From an uncultured Saprospiraceae bacterium (GTDB lineage: Bacteria; Bacteroidota; Bacteroidia; Chitinophagales; Saprospiraceae): a stretch of DNA of 51,138 bases. Where the stretch lies: positions 1-51,138 of the forward strand of contig CAJQRD010000028.1 in the NCBI GenBank assembly GCA_905480605.1, given 5' to 3'. The notes beneath the pieces are model-generated. The model saw nothing but the letters and a program-made list of their open reading frames with translations, was not told where the DNA came from and did not search any database. This document shows, one piece after another, positions 38,530 to 47,518 of this stretch (position 1 is its first letter; every line of letters begins with the position of its first letter). The translations under genes were made by a program, and so were the position numbers.

Positions 38530-39189
38530 CTATTTGAAGTAAACTATTAAGGGGATGATTCCAAATCCAACAGACATGATGACAGCATAAATCAAAGCTA
38601 TTTTTGCTACAAGTCTTAGCCCTGCCTTATGATAAAACCCAAGAGTTTTAAAGGCAGATTTCAAACCATGATGCAGATGAAAACCTAAGGGAATCATAAG
38701 AAATGAATAAAAAATAACGTAATAGATATTATGAAACAGGCTACTGGTTACAGCATACACATCTACATTTCCAAGAGCGTCTGTACCGACTACATCACCC
38801 ATCCCCAATTTTATTCTCGCCCAAAAATTAGCTAAATGAACAACTATAAAAAGTAAAATAAAAGCACCCAGAAGTCCCATGTTCTGTGATGCCCAAGTAC
38901 TGTTTTCACTACTTCGATTGACAGCATACTTTGTTGGTTTTGCTTTTTTATTTCGAAGGCTTACCAGCAGTGCATAAACAACATGTAATAAGATAGAAAG
39001 ATAAAGTGCATATGCTACGATCTTTATCAAAGGATTTTCCCTAAGGGTTGTTGAATAAGAATTGTATAAACCGCGCGCAACTTCCTCGGGCAACAACAAA
39101 ATACAATTGGCAGAAAGGTGCACAATAAGAAAAAGGCATAGGAATAAACCCGTGACTGCAATCATACTTTTTCTAAAAAATAATTCCAT
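38530..39189 (-). CDS. sdhC: Succinate dehydrogenase/fumarate reductase cytochrome b subunit
   Basis: Single membrane anchor subunit of 219 residues, with five predicted helices: [78 protein letters not shown] and [20 protein letters not shown]. His residues lie in or at the helices (VHLSA, LHVVY, VHLANF, GFHLHHG) in the positions that bind the two b haems in B-type complex II (the cytochrome b558 family). It carries electrons to or from menaquinone, the usual quinone of the group. First intact gene of the unit; it follows the broken aspA by 35 nt. Confidence 0.93.
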   Translation of the reverse strand: MELFFRKSMIAVTGLFLCLFLIVHLSANCILLLPEEVARGLYNSYSTTLRENPLIKIVAYALYLSILLHVVYALLVSLRNKKAKPTKYAVNRSSENSTWASQNMGLLGAFILLFIVVHLANFWARIKLGMGDVVGTDALGNVDVYAVTSSLFHNIYYVIFYSFLMIPLGFHLHHGLKSAFKTLGFYHKAGLRLVAKIALIYAVIMSVGFGIIPLIVYFK

Positions 39190-39224
39190 CTAAGTTTCTA
39201 TTTATCGGAGTGCTTAATCATTTA

Positions 39225-40648
39225 TTATTTGTACAACGGAGCTGTATATTCTGGATGCATAAGGTTTTCAATACTCAATATACGATCAAGTTCTTCTTTT
39301 GACAACAATTCTTTTTCGAGTACTAACTCTTGGATGGTTTTACCGGTAGTAACTGCTTCCTTACCTAAAAGGTCTCCCATGTGGTGTCCAATATAAGGAT
39401 TTAGGAAAGTAATCAGTCCGATAGAATTGAGAACCATCTGCTTGGTATGTTCCGCGTTAGCCGTAATACCTGAAATACACTTATCAGAAAGCGTTGTGCA
39501 TACGTTTGAGAGTAGTTCTATAGATTCGAAAAGACATTGTGCGATAACAGGCTCCATTACATTTAGTTGCAACTGGCCTCCTTCTGCCGCAAAAGAAATG
39601 GTGACATCATTTCCTATAATTTTGAAACAAACTTGATTAACTACTTCCGGAATCACAGGATTTACTTTTGCCGGCATAATTGACGACCCGGCTTGCATTT
39701 CAGGCAAATTGATTTCATTGAAGCCGCATCTAGGACCTGAGGACAATAAGCGAAGATCATTACAAATTTTTGAAAGTTTTACTGCTGTCCGTTTGAGCGC
39801 ACCAGAAACCATGACGTAGGCGCCGCAATCTGAAGTGGCTTCAATTAGATTAGGAGCTTTGACAAAACTGGCTTTCGTAAATTGTGATAAATATCCGATA
39901 GAAATATCTGTGAAACCTTTAGGAGCATTAACTCCAGTACCTATAGCAGTAGCTCCTAGGTTGACTTCCAGGATTAGGTCTCGGGTTTTTTAAGACTTTT
40001 AGTTTCTTCTTTCAAGTTTGCAGACCAAGCACCAAATTCATCACCTAATGACATAGGTACAGCATCCTGCAATTGTGTTCTTCCCATCTTAAGGACTTTT
40101 TCAAATTCAGCTGCCTTTCTATCCAAAATGGTGGTCAGATAGTTCAGCTTCTCCAAAAGGTGATTGATATAGTAATAAATAGCTACCCTAAATCCAGTTG
40201 GATAGGCATCATTAGTTGATTGTGATTTATTAACGTGGTCGTTGGGGTGAAGTATATCGTATCTACCTTTAGGGTATTTATTCAATTCGAGCCCTACGTT
40301 TGCAATGACTTCATTTGTATTCATATTTACAGAAGTACCTGCACCTCCCTGGAATACATCAGAAGGGAAGTACGCAGCATATTTAGGAAGGTTGTTCAAC
40401 AACTCATCACATGCCTGTATAATCATTTTGGCCTTGCCTTCGGGTATAGACCCAATTTCTTTATTCGCAAAAGCACAAGCCTTTTTGGTCAGTATCAATC
40501 CTTTTAAAAAAATCGGATAATCGCCAATTTTAGATTTTGATATTTGAAAGTTATTAATAGCTCTTTGGGTATGAATACCATAAAAGAGCTCATTTGCAAT
40601 TTCCATTTCTCCAAGTAAATCCACTTCTGTTCTACTATTCTTAGCCAT
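39225..40648 (-). pseudogene. aspA: Aspartate ammonia-lyase, one-base frameshift
   Basis: Two frames on the minus strand together make a full-length aspartase of 474 residues, the usual family size. The first part starts at ATG 40648 (MAKNSRTEVDLLGEMEIANE; a TTG start at 40684 is less likely) and contains GGAGTSVNMNTNEVIANVG, HPNDHVNKSQSTNDAYPTG and MGRTQLQDAVPMSLGDEFGA. It breaks at SLKKPET-stop (39974). The second part carries [20 protein letters not shown] and the active-site signature [20 protein letters not shown], and ends at [11 protein letters not shown]. One missing base near 39987, at the junction of GGG and a T6 run (plus strand), restores the frame (SLKKARDLILE). A homopolymer error is a real alternative to true inactivation. 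The enzyme turns aspartate into fumarate plus ammonia and lies directly upstream of sdhCAB. Confidence 0.88.
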
Positions 40649-40684
40649 CACTATTTTTTTGCCTTTTTCTATTGGGATAATCAA

Positions 40685-41043
40685 GTTAGTAAATAAAGCC
40701 GTTTTAAGTCATTCCGCAAAAGACTTAAAACACTCTTTCAAACAATTTTGATTATAAGCAGTAAAATTAATATTTTGAATAGCAAATATTAGTTTAAACC
40801 ATTAAATTGATTTCTAGAAGCTATTGAAAAAAATAGTCTTTTGCTTTATTCTATATTTAAAAGGTTTGATCATTTCAGTTGACAATTATATCAATATTAA
40901 AACTGATGGAGTTTTGCAAAGTATAAACGAACCGGTAACAAATCGATATTACATTTATTAAAGCCATTCGATCACTACACCGCATATCGAAAACGTTCTC
41001 TTTTTTAAATAGTGAAAAGAAATTGTTACCTTGATCGGATATC
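40685..41043. other. Gene-free divergent intergenic region
   Basis: 359 nt between aspA (minus) and the second cyclase (plus). No reading frame is credible and no hairpin was noticed. Promoters for the aspA-sdhCAB unit and for the cyclase should both lie here; the sequence is too AT-rich to fix them by eye. Confidence 0.35.
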
Positions 41044-43548
41044 ATGAAAGAAACGAGAAAATTAAATACTATACTGTTTGCTGACATTACTGGCTATACG
41101 GCTATCATGAACAGTAATGAGGAGCAAGCAATGGAATATCTTCAGAATTTTAAAAAGATTCTGGAGAAAAAAGTACCAAATCATCAAGGTCGCATTGTTC
41201 AATATTTTGGCGATGCCTGTCTCCTTTCGTTTGATAGTGCGACTTCAGGAGTCTACTGTGCTATTGCTTTGCAGAATGATTTTCAAAAACAAAACATTCC
41301 CATTAGAATAGGCATGCACTTGGGGGAAGTCGTCTTTACAGATGATAATGTTTTTGGGGATGGTGTAAATATTGCCTCAAGAATTGAGTCAATGGGTATC
41401 CCAGGATCTGTGTTATTATCAAAGGCCATACGTAACCAGATAAAAAATAAAGATAATTTTGATTTAAAATTATTAGGCTCATTTGAATTTAAAAACGTAG
41501 CAGAGACAATGGAGGTTTATGCTTTACAGAACGAAGGTCTTACTGTTCCTGAAAAATCAAAAATTCAAGGTAAATTTAAAGAACCTCTAACAAAACCAAA
41601 TAGAGTCTTACGATATGTAGGAATATTGGCTATACTGGTTTTATCATTGTTTGCCGCAAATTATTTTACAGGGCTTGAAACAAATGTAAAATCTACGAAT
41701 ACTGTTAATGACGGGGTTGCGTCAATAGCAGTGTTGCCTTTTGTTGATATGTCTAAAGACGGCGATCAAGAATATTTTTCTGATGGTTTATCTGAAGAAA
41801 TTCTTAATGTACTCGCTAAAGTTAAAGACATGAAAGTGGCTGGTCGTACATCTTCTTTTAAGTATAAAGATGTACGTGATGATCTTAAAAAAATTGGAGC
41901 CGAGTTAGGTGTCAATCATATTTTAGAAGGAAGTGTACGTAAATCTGGAAATAATATACGCATTACTGCACAGCTAATAAAAGTAGAAGATGGTTTCCAT
42001 ATCTGGACGGAGACTTACGATCGTAAGTATTCAGCTGAAAATCTATTTAAAATCCAAGACGAAATTTCTAATGAAGTTCTTAAAGAATTAAAAGTAAAAC
42101 TATTGGGTTCAGATTTGGTAAACAAGGCCGTCAAATTGCCTACCAAAAATACGGCTGCATACGAAGCCTATCTTAAAGGCATTCAATTAAGTAGAAATTT
42201 TCAGCCTAAAGACATTGAGAAAGCAATAGAATATTTTAAAATTGCGATCAGTCACGATCCAAAATTTTCTTTGGCCTATAGCCGTTTAGCGATATCGTAC
42301 TCCGATTTAAAAAGATTTGGAAGCATTGACTTACAAGAAGCTATGAGTGCAATAATAAATAATGCAGATAAAGCGATATTTTTAGACAAATCTAGCGGAA
42401 TGGCTCAAGCTTCGATGGCTATGTCCTATGCTTATCAAGGCAAATTAAGTAAAGCTCTTAAAACTCTGGAAAAAGCATACGAGCTTGAACCCAATAATCC
42501 TAAAATTTTGTTATTGTATGCAAGTTTTAGTGTTGAAAATGAATCATTAAAGACTGAATTATTTAAAAAAGCATATAGCATAGACCCTCTATCGCCCTTA
42601 ACAATAGAAAGTTTAAGTTTGAATTACTATGGGAATGATCAATATTTAAAAGCTCAGGAGCTGGCTGAAAAGAATGTAGCCATTAATCCTGATTATGTAA
42701 GATCCCATAGGAATTTAGTGACCCTTCTACGTGATAGCCCTAACGGAAAACTAGATGAAGCATTTATAAGTGCTTATGCTGCCTAAAAACAATTTCCTGA
42801 AAATTTAGAAATATTATTTGAACTAGCGTATACTGCGCATGATTTACATTTATATGATTTAGTAGATGATTTAGTAGAAAAGATGACATTACTTTATCCA
42901 AAAAATGATGAAATTTTTGTGGTAAAGTATGATAATTATTTCCATCAAAATGATATAAAGAATTATCTTAAAACGCGTGAGAAATATCTTGAGAATAAAA
43001 ACGCGACAGAAGATAAAAGTACTTTTGAAAGTTTTAGATTAAAAAGTTTTTACTACGCTGGCAAAACAGGAGAAGCTCTTAATTTTATCAAGTCATACTA
43101 TCCCATTTTTTTATCAGACACACTATCCTCAAATCCTTATAAATCAGATACTCGAATGGTAAGAGTATCTGCAATTTTAAAGCATTCAGGAAATCTAAAA
43201 CAAGCAAATCATTTAGCAGAAATTTACTGTAACAAGGTCAATTCTGAATTCAAACATAATGGTGATTTGAAAAAAGAAAAACTAGAAATTATTCATGACT
43301 ATAGTATTTGTGCTTGTTTATCGGGTAATGGAAAATTAGCTTCAGAAATTATAGAAGAATACTATTTTAATAGAAAATCTAAAGCCAGTACATATGATGG
43401 TGTTCTAAATAATATGATTACCGATCTTATTTCTGATACACCAGAATTTAAAGAATTAAAAATAAGAATAAAGGAAGATATCAATACTATGCGGAATAAT
43501 GCTATTACATTTTTGAAAACGGAAAACGCATGGCTAGAAGATAGATAA
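41044..43548 (+). pseudogene. Class III adenylate cyclase with FlgO/TolB-like domain and TPRs; one in-frame stop
   Basis: One frame runs from 41044 to 43548 (834 codons), interrupted only by TAA at 42784-42786 (SAYAA-stop-KQFPENLEILFE). The N-terminus is a class III cyclase domain (NTILFADITGYTAIMNSNEE with the first metal Asp, IVQYFGDACLLSF with the second, RIGMHLGEVVFTDDNVFGD, GVNIASRIESM). Then come a membrane helix (YVGILAILVLSLFAANYF), a FlgO/TolB-like domain (VASIAVLPFVDMSKDGDQE, YFSDGLSEEILNVLAKVKD, GVNHILEGSVRKSGNNIRI) and TPR repeats (AYLKGIQLSRNF, IAISHDPKFSLAYSRLAIS). The same pattern continues after the stop. The stop most likely replaces a Lys (AAA to TAA). A product ending at 42786 would keep the catalytic domain and about half of the TPRs, so it may still work in part. 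Confidence 0.85.
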
Positions 43549-43757
43549 CGGTTTAGTTGTTTGTACCTTTTTTTGAAAAATAAAAAGCAAGCCTGACATT
43601 AGACCATGACTTCATTATGAAATCAAAACCAATATTATCATCTTTGAACAGCGTTATAAGTTTCCTTAAAATGAAAATAATAACAGATCAACATTATTTT
43701 TGCAATGCAATCTAAATAATAGATTAGATTTAAGTCTTTTTTAATTCAAAACCAATT

Positions 43758-45305
43758 ATGGACAACAAGACATACACCATTTTTATCAGTTTTATAGTAG
43801 CATTAGGAGGTTTCCTTTTTGGTTTTGACGCAGGTATCATTTCAGGTGTAATGTCCTTTGTTGGTCCTGAATTTGATTTGAATGATATTCAATCTGGTTG
43901 GGTTGTCAGTTCACCTTCATTTGCAGCTATGTTTGCAATGTTGTTTTCTGGAAGATTAAGTGATGTCTTTGGAAGAAAAAAAACACTCATTTTTGTAGCC
44001 TTTCTATATGCAACTTCTGCTTTATTGTCCGCCTTGGCAGGTTCCTATGAAATGCTTTATATAGCAAGAATGATTGGTGGTTTGGCTTTTGGTGCGGCAT
44101 TGGTATTAGCACCAATGTATATTGCTGAAATTTCATCAGCAGAAAACAGAGGAAAGTTAGTAGCCATACAACAACTAAATATAGTTCTTGGTTTTTTTGT
44201 TGCATTCATCAGTAATTATTTGTTTAACAAATATAACACTCCAGAAAGCACATTCCTTACAGATGAGAATGTTTGGCGATGGATGCTAGGTGTCGAAATA
44301 GCACCTGCTTTATTTTACTTTATTTTCTTGTTTTTTGTTCCCAAAAGCCCTCGTTGGTTGTATTTAAAGGACAAGATTGGGGATGCTAAAAATGTTCTAT
44401 ATAAGATTCATGGCAAAGTAAAAGGACAATTAGAAATTGCTTCTATAGAAGCCAACATCAATGCTGATAAAAACAAATCAGATTTAAAAATTAAAGATTT
44501 ATTAAAACCATCTTTACGTTTTATTTTAGTCATAGGTTTAATTGTAGGCATTCTTCAGCAAATCACAGGAATAAATGCAGTTTATTTCTATGCAACATCA
44601 ATATTTAAACAAACAGGCATTGGTACAGATGCTGCTTTTTCATCCGGAATTTTATTAAGTACCGTTACCTTGGTTTTTACTTTTGTGGCTATGTATTTAA
44701 TTGATAAAACAGGAAGAAGACCTCTGTTATTAGTTGGCACAGCAGGTATTGCTTTAAGTTTATTGATATGTGCTTATGGATTTAAACAAGCTACATATCA
44801 ATTGTCAAAAGAAAAAATAAATCAATTCGAATTTGCTCAATCAGAAAACTTATTGCCCTTTGCAAATAAAGTATATGAAAGTGATGTCGATTTTAAAAAT
44901 GATATAAAATCTGCATTAGGGAATAAAGTATATGGAAAAAATGATGGAGAAATACTAGAGGCCGCAACAACCATTAATGCCACATTAGTATTAATTGGAA
45001 TTTTAGGATTTATTGCTTGTTTTGCGTTTTCTTTAGGTCCTGTAATGTGGGTATTATTATCAGAATTATACCCAATAAAATATCGAGGATTGGCAATCGG
45101 TGTAATCGCATTTATCAATTCATTAATCAGTTCTTTAGTACAGTTGATATTCCCATGGGAATTGTCCAATTTAGGAAATGCATTAACCTTTTTCTTATTC
45201 GGCGCTGTAGCATTAGTAGGCTTTTTTATTCTTTTAAAAATATTACCCGAAACCAAAGGGAAATCTTTAGAAGAATTAGAAAGAGAGTTAGTGGTGGAAT
45301 CTTAG
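43758..45305 (+). CDS. Sugar porter (MFS), 515 aa
   Basis: Twelve-helix major facilitator of the sugar porter family (XylE/GLUT-like). Family motifs in order are GGFLFGFDAGIISGVMSF (helix 1), GRLSDVFGRKKTLI (loop 2-3), MYIAEISSAENRGKLVAIQQ (helix 4), FVPKSPRWLYLKDK (the PESPRWL-type motif after helix 6), QQITGINAVYFYATSIF (helix 7), IDKTGRRPLLLVG (loop 8-9) and PETKGKSLEELE at the C-terminus. An insert of about 70 residues lies between helices 9 and 10. It would carry a hexose or pentose in symport with H+ or Na+. It is single in its orientation, between a broken cyclase and the cyanophycin module; no sugar-catabolic gene is adjacent, so the substrate is open. Confidence 0.93.
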   Translation: MDNKTYTIFISFIVALGGFLFGFDAGIISGVMSFVGPEFDLNDIQSGWVVSSPSFAAMFAMLFSGRLSDVFGRKKTLIFVAFLYATSALLSALAGSYEMLYIARMIGGLAFGAALVLAPMYIAEISSAENRGKLVAIQQLNIVLGFFVAFISNYLFNKYNTPESTFLTDENVWRWMLGVEIAPALFYFIFLFFVPKSPRWLYLKDKIGDAKNVLYKIHGKVKGQLEIASIEANINADKNKSDLKIKDLLKPSLRFILVIGLIVGILQQITGINAVYFYATSIFKQTGIGTDAAFSSGILLSTVTLVFTFVAMYLIDKTGRRPLLLVGTAGIALSLLICAYGFKQATYQLSKEKINQFEFAQSENLLPFANKVYESDVDFKNDIKSALGNKVYGKNDGEILEAATTINATLVLIGILGFIACFAFSLGPVMWVLLSELYPIKYRGLAIGVIAFINSLISSLVQLIFPWELSNLGNALTFFLFGAVALVGFFILLKILPETKGKSLEELERELVVES

Positions 45306-45612
45306 GGAAAGATGGGTTAAGTCAGTGTAGCATTAAAAATTTATTTATTCATCAATGAACTGTTTACCAAAGTCGAAAAACAAATTGCCTTAATATCTTG
45401 TACTTTGTTAGTAATTTATAAAAAGTCCAAAAAAGATAATACATAAGTTTAAGGATCAATAGTGATCCGTTAGAGTATCTTAAAATATTTATTTAAGTGC
45501 TAAACAAAATTAAAAGAGTCTTGCCACAATCTATTTTACTTGGCACTTGCACACACTTTATTTACCTCTAGTTCTCTACCTATCTTTTTACTACATTTAC
45601 ACCTCAAACTAA
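45306..45612. other. Gene-free stretch before the cyanophycin module
   Basis: 307 nt without a supportable gene. Near 45585-45600 the word TACTACATTTAC resembles the -7 part of the Bacteroidota promoter (TAnnTTTG), about 15-25 nt before the start of the isoaspartyl peptidase gene, but the upstream element is not clear. Confidence 0.3.
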
Positions 45613-46551
45613 ATGCATTTAATGTCAGATTACACTTTTGGAATTGCAATACATGGTGGAGCAGGTACCATTGAAAAATCATTGATGACTTCAGAAAAAA
45701 AAGCAGCCTATATGGAAGCTTTAGAAACAGCTATAGATGCTGGATATGAAGTCTTAGATTCTGGCCAATCAGCAATCAGTGCTGTTGAGGCGGCTGTCAT
45801 AGAATTAGAAAACTGCCCACTGTTCAATGCAGGAAAAGGTGCAGTATTCAATTCCATAGGTCAACATGAAATGGATGCCAGTATCATGGATGGAAAGACG
45901 CTTCATGCTGGTGCTATTGCTGCAGTTAGAAATGTCAAGAATCCTATTACCCTAGCCAATATAATCAGAGAGCATTCCGACCATGTCCTTTTAGCCGGTA
46001 CAGGGGCATTAGAATTTGCAGAGAAATTTAATATTCAAATTGAAACAGATGCCTACTTTCATACAGATCATAGATTTGAACAATGGCAAAAGATTAAAGG
46101 CAGTGATGATTTTCAATTAGACCATACTTCAGAAAAGAAGTACCTTGGTACAGTAGGTGCAGTGGCTTTAGATCAAAATGGAAATCTAGCGGCAGCTACT
46201 TCTACAGGAGGAATGACCAATAAAAAATTTGGAAGAATAGGAGACAGTCCGCTTATTGGTCTTGGTAGTTATGCCAATAACAATACCTGCGCTGTTTCTT
46301 GTACGGGCAGTGGTGAATATCTCATGAGAGCAGTAACGGCATATGACATTTCCTGTCTTATGGAATACAAAGGACTGTCACTTCAAGAAGCTGCTGAATT
46401 TTCTATTTTAGAACGACTCACTGCACTTGGTGGTGATGGTGGTGTCGTAAGTATTGATAAAGCAGGAAATATGGCAATGGTCTTTAATTGTGATGGAATG
46501 TATAGAGCTCAACGTAATAAAAACCATAAAGAAATAGCTATTTACAAATAG
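45613..46551 (+). CDS. iaaA: Isoaspartyl peptidase / plant-type L-asparaginase, 312 aa
   Basis: N-terminal nucleophile hydrolase of the isoaspartyl peptidase/asparaginase family. It has FGIAIHGGAGTIEKSLM at the start, CPLFNAGKGAVFNSIGQHEM (residues about 68-87) and the autocleavage site KKYLGTVGAVALDQNGNLAA with nucleophile Thr180, followed by ATSTGGMTNKKFGRIGDSPL. Self-cleavage before Thr180 gives two chains. The enzyme splits beta-aspartyl dipeptides, including the beta-Asp-Arg made by cyanophycinase. The second neighbour (2 nt away, convergent) is cyanophycinase and the next is cyanophycin synthetase, so this is the final step of cyanophycin breakdown to aspartate and arginine. A start at Met4 (45622, MSDYTFG) is equally possible. 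Cytoplasmic. Confidence 0.93.
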   Translation: MHLMSDYTFGIAIHGGAGTIEKSLMTSEKKAAYMEALETAIDAGYEVLDSGQSAISAVEAAVIELENCPLFNAGKGAVFNSIGQHEMDASIMDGKTLHAGAIAAVRNVKNPITLANIIREHSDHVLLAGTGALEFAEKFNIQIETDAYFHTDHRFEQWQKIKGSDDFQLDHTSEKKYLGTVGAVALDQNGNLAAATSTGGMTNKKFGRIGDSPLIGLGSYANNNTCAVSCTGSGEYLMRAVTAYDISCLMEYKGLSLQEAAEFSILERLTALGGDGGVVSIDKAGNMAMVFNCDGMYRAQRNKNHKEIAIYK

Positions 46552-46553
46552 TC

Positions 46554-47408
46554 TTAATGTTTTAAAGTATCAACACCAAAAACTTCAATTTTTTTCTTGT
46601 CCATTTCGTATGAATCTCCATTAGCCAGAACATGAACGGTAAGGTTAGTTAATGTCATTGGTACACCCTCTTGTAGTATTTCTACATTGTTATGTGTCAG
46701 ACTACTTGGATCAAAAATGATAACCATTCCAGATCCAATGACTGTAAGATGATTGCAATTTCTGATAATCAATCCCGTATCTTCAGCCAAACCAACTCCT
46801 AGGAAATGTGGAAATTTAGAGACAGCCTCTGTCAGTCTTCCGAATCTCCCTCGTTTTATGAAATGAGAATCAATGATCAATCCAGGAATAAAATTCATCC
46901 CATCTCTCATATTTACAGAACCTTTTAACAACGACTCAGTACTACTTCCTCCAGAAACCATTTCACTTGACATAGCCATTGCACCAGCACTTGTACCTGC
47001 GATAACAATTTTTTCATTTTGAAAACGGTGCTTTAATATTCGATGCATCTCTGTACCTCCAATAATATCTACAATTCTAGATTGGTCACCCCCTGAAAAC
47101 ATTACACAATCTGCATTTCTAACTTTTTGTAGTAATTCTTTTTCCTCTGCATCCTCACTGGTTCTTATATCCAATATCTCAATGTTGGAACAACCCAATA
47201 AATTAAATGCACTTATGTAATTTTCGCCTACCTCTACAGGAATTTTCGAGGCAGTTGTTATTACCAATATAGAAGCCTCTAATCCGCCACTTTCTGCAAC
47301 CACCTGACTTAGAATACCTTCAGTTAGAAAGTCCAAGCCATCATCATCAATATCGCTTCCTTTGTCTTCATTTCCACCAATTGGAATGAGTATACCTTTA
47401 TATGCCAT
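46554..47408 (-). CDS. cphB: Cyanophycinase, 284 aa
   Basis: Serine peptidase of family S51. The opening is GILIPIGGNEDKGSD, the middle has ILVITTASKIPVEVGENY and NADCVMFSGGDQSRIVDIIG, and the nucleophile elbow is IVIAGTSAGAMAMSSEM with Ser140. The next segment, MIPGLIIDSHF-like (NFIPGLIIDSHFIKRGRFGR), holds the conserved His. It cleaves the cyanophycin polymer into beta-Asp-Arg dipeptides and is cytoplasmic (no signal peptide), so it acts on the cell's own store. It is transcribed away from cphA across a 110-nt gap and towards the isoaspartyl peptidase, with stops 2 nt apart. Intact. Confidence 0.95.
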   Translation of the reverse strand: MAYKGILIPIGGNEDKGSDIDDDGLDFLTEGILSQVVAESGGLEASILVITTASKIPVEVGENYISAFNLLGCSNIEILDIRTSEDAEEKELLQKVRNADCVMFSGGDQSRIVDIIGGTEMHRILKHRFQNEKIVIAGTSAGAMAMSSEMVSGGSSTESLLKGSVNMRDGMNFIPGLIIDSHFIKRGRFGRLTEAVSKFPHFLGVGLAEDTGLIIRNCNHLTVIGSGMVIIFDPSSLTHNNVEILQEGVPMTLTNLTVHVLANGDSYEMDKKKIEVFGVDTLKH

Positions 47409-47448
47409 AATATTTTATTGAAATCGCTGCAAATAAACACAATATTAG

Positions 47449-47477
47449 TTGTTTTTCAAACCGATTATCTATATTTA
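47449..47477 (+). promoter_or_regulatory. Candidate Bacteroidota promoter for cphA
   Basis: A TTG word (47449-47451) and TATATTTA (47470-47477) are separated by 18 nt, close to the group's -33/-7 pattern (TTTG, about 19 nt, TAnnTTTG). It lies 41 nt before the cphA start, in the 110-nt gap shared with the divergent cphB. Seen by eye only; in AT-rich DNA such matches occur by chance. Confidence 0.35.
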
Positions 47478-47518
47478 ATCAATACTAGAAATTACTTAAT
47501 AATTCAAGAAACTACAAT

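Noticed and set aside
32606-43548. Alternative genetic code or stop-codon readthrough as the reason for the in-frame stops
   Set aside because: All three stop codons occur as internal stops, and the same codons end many intact genes in the window, so no single reassignment explains them. No selenocysteine-type hairpin was seen after the TGA.
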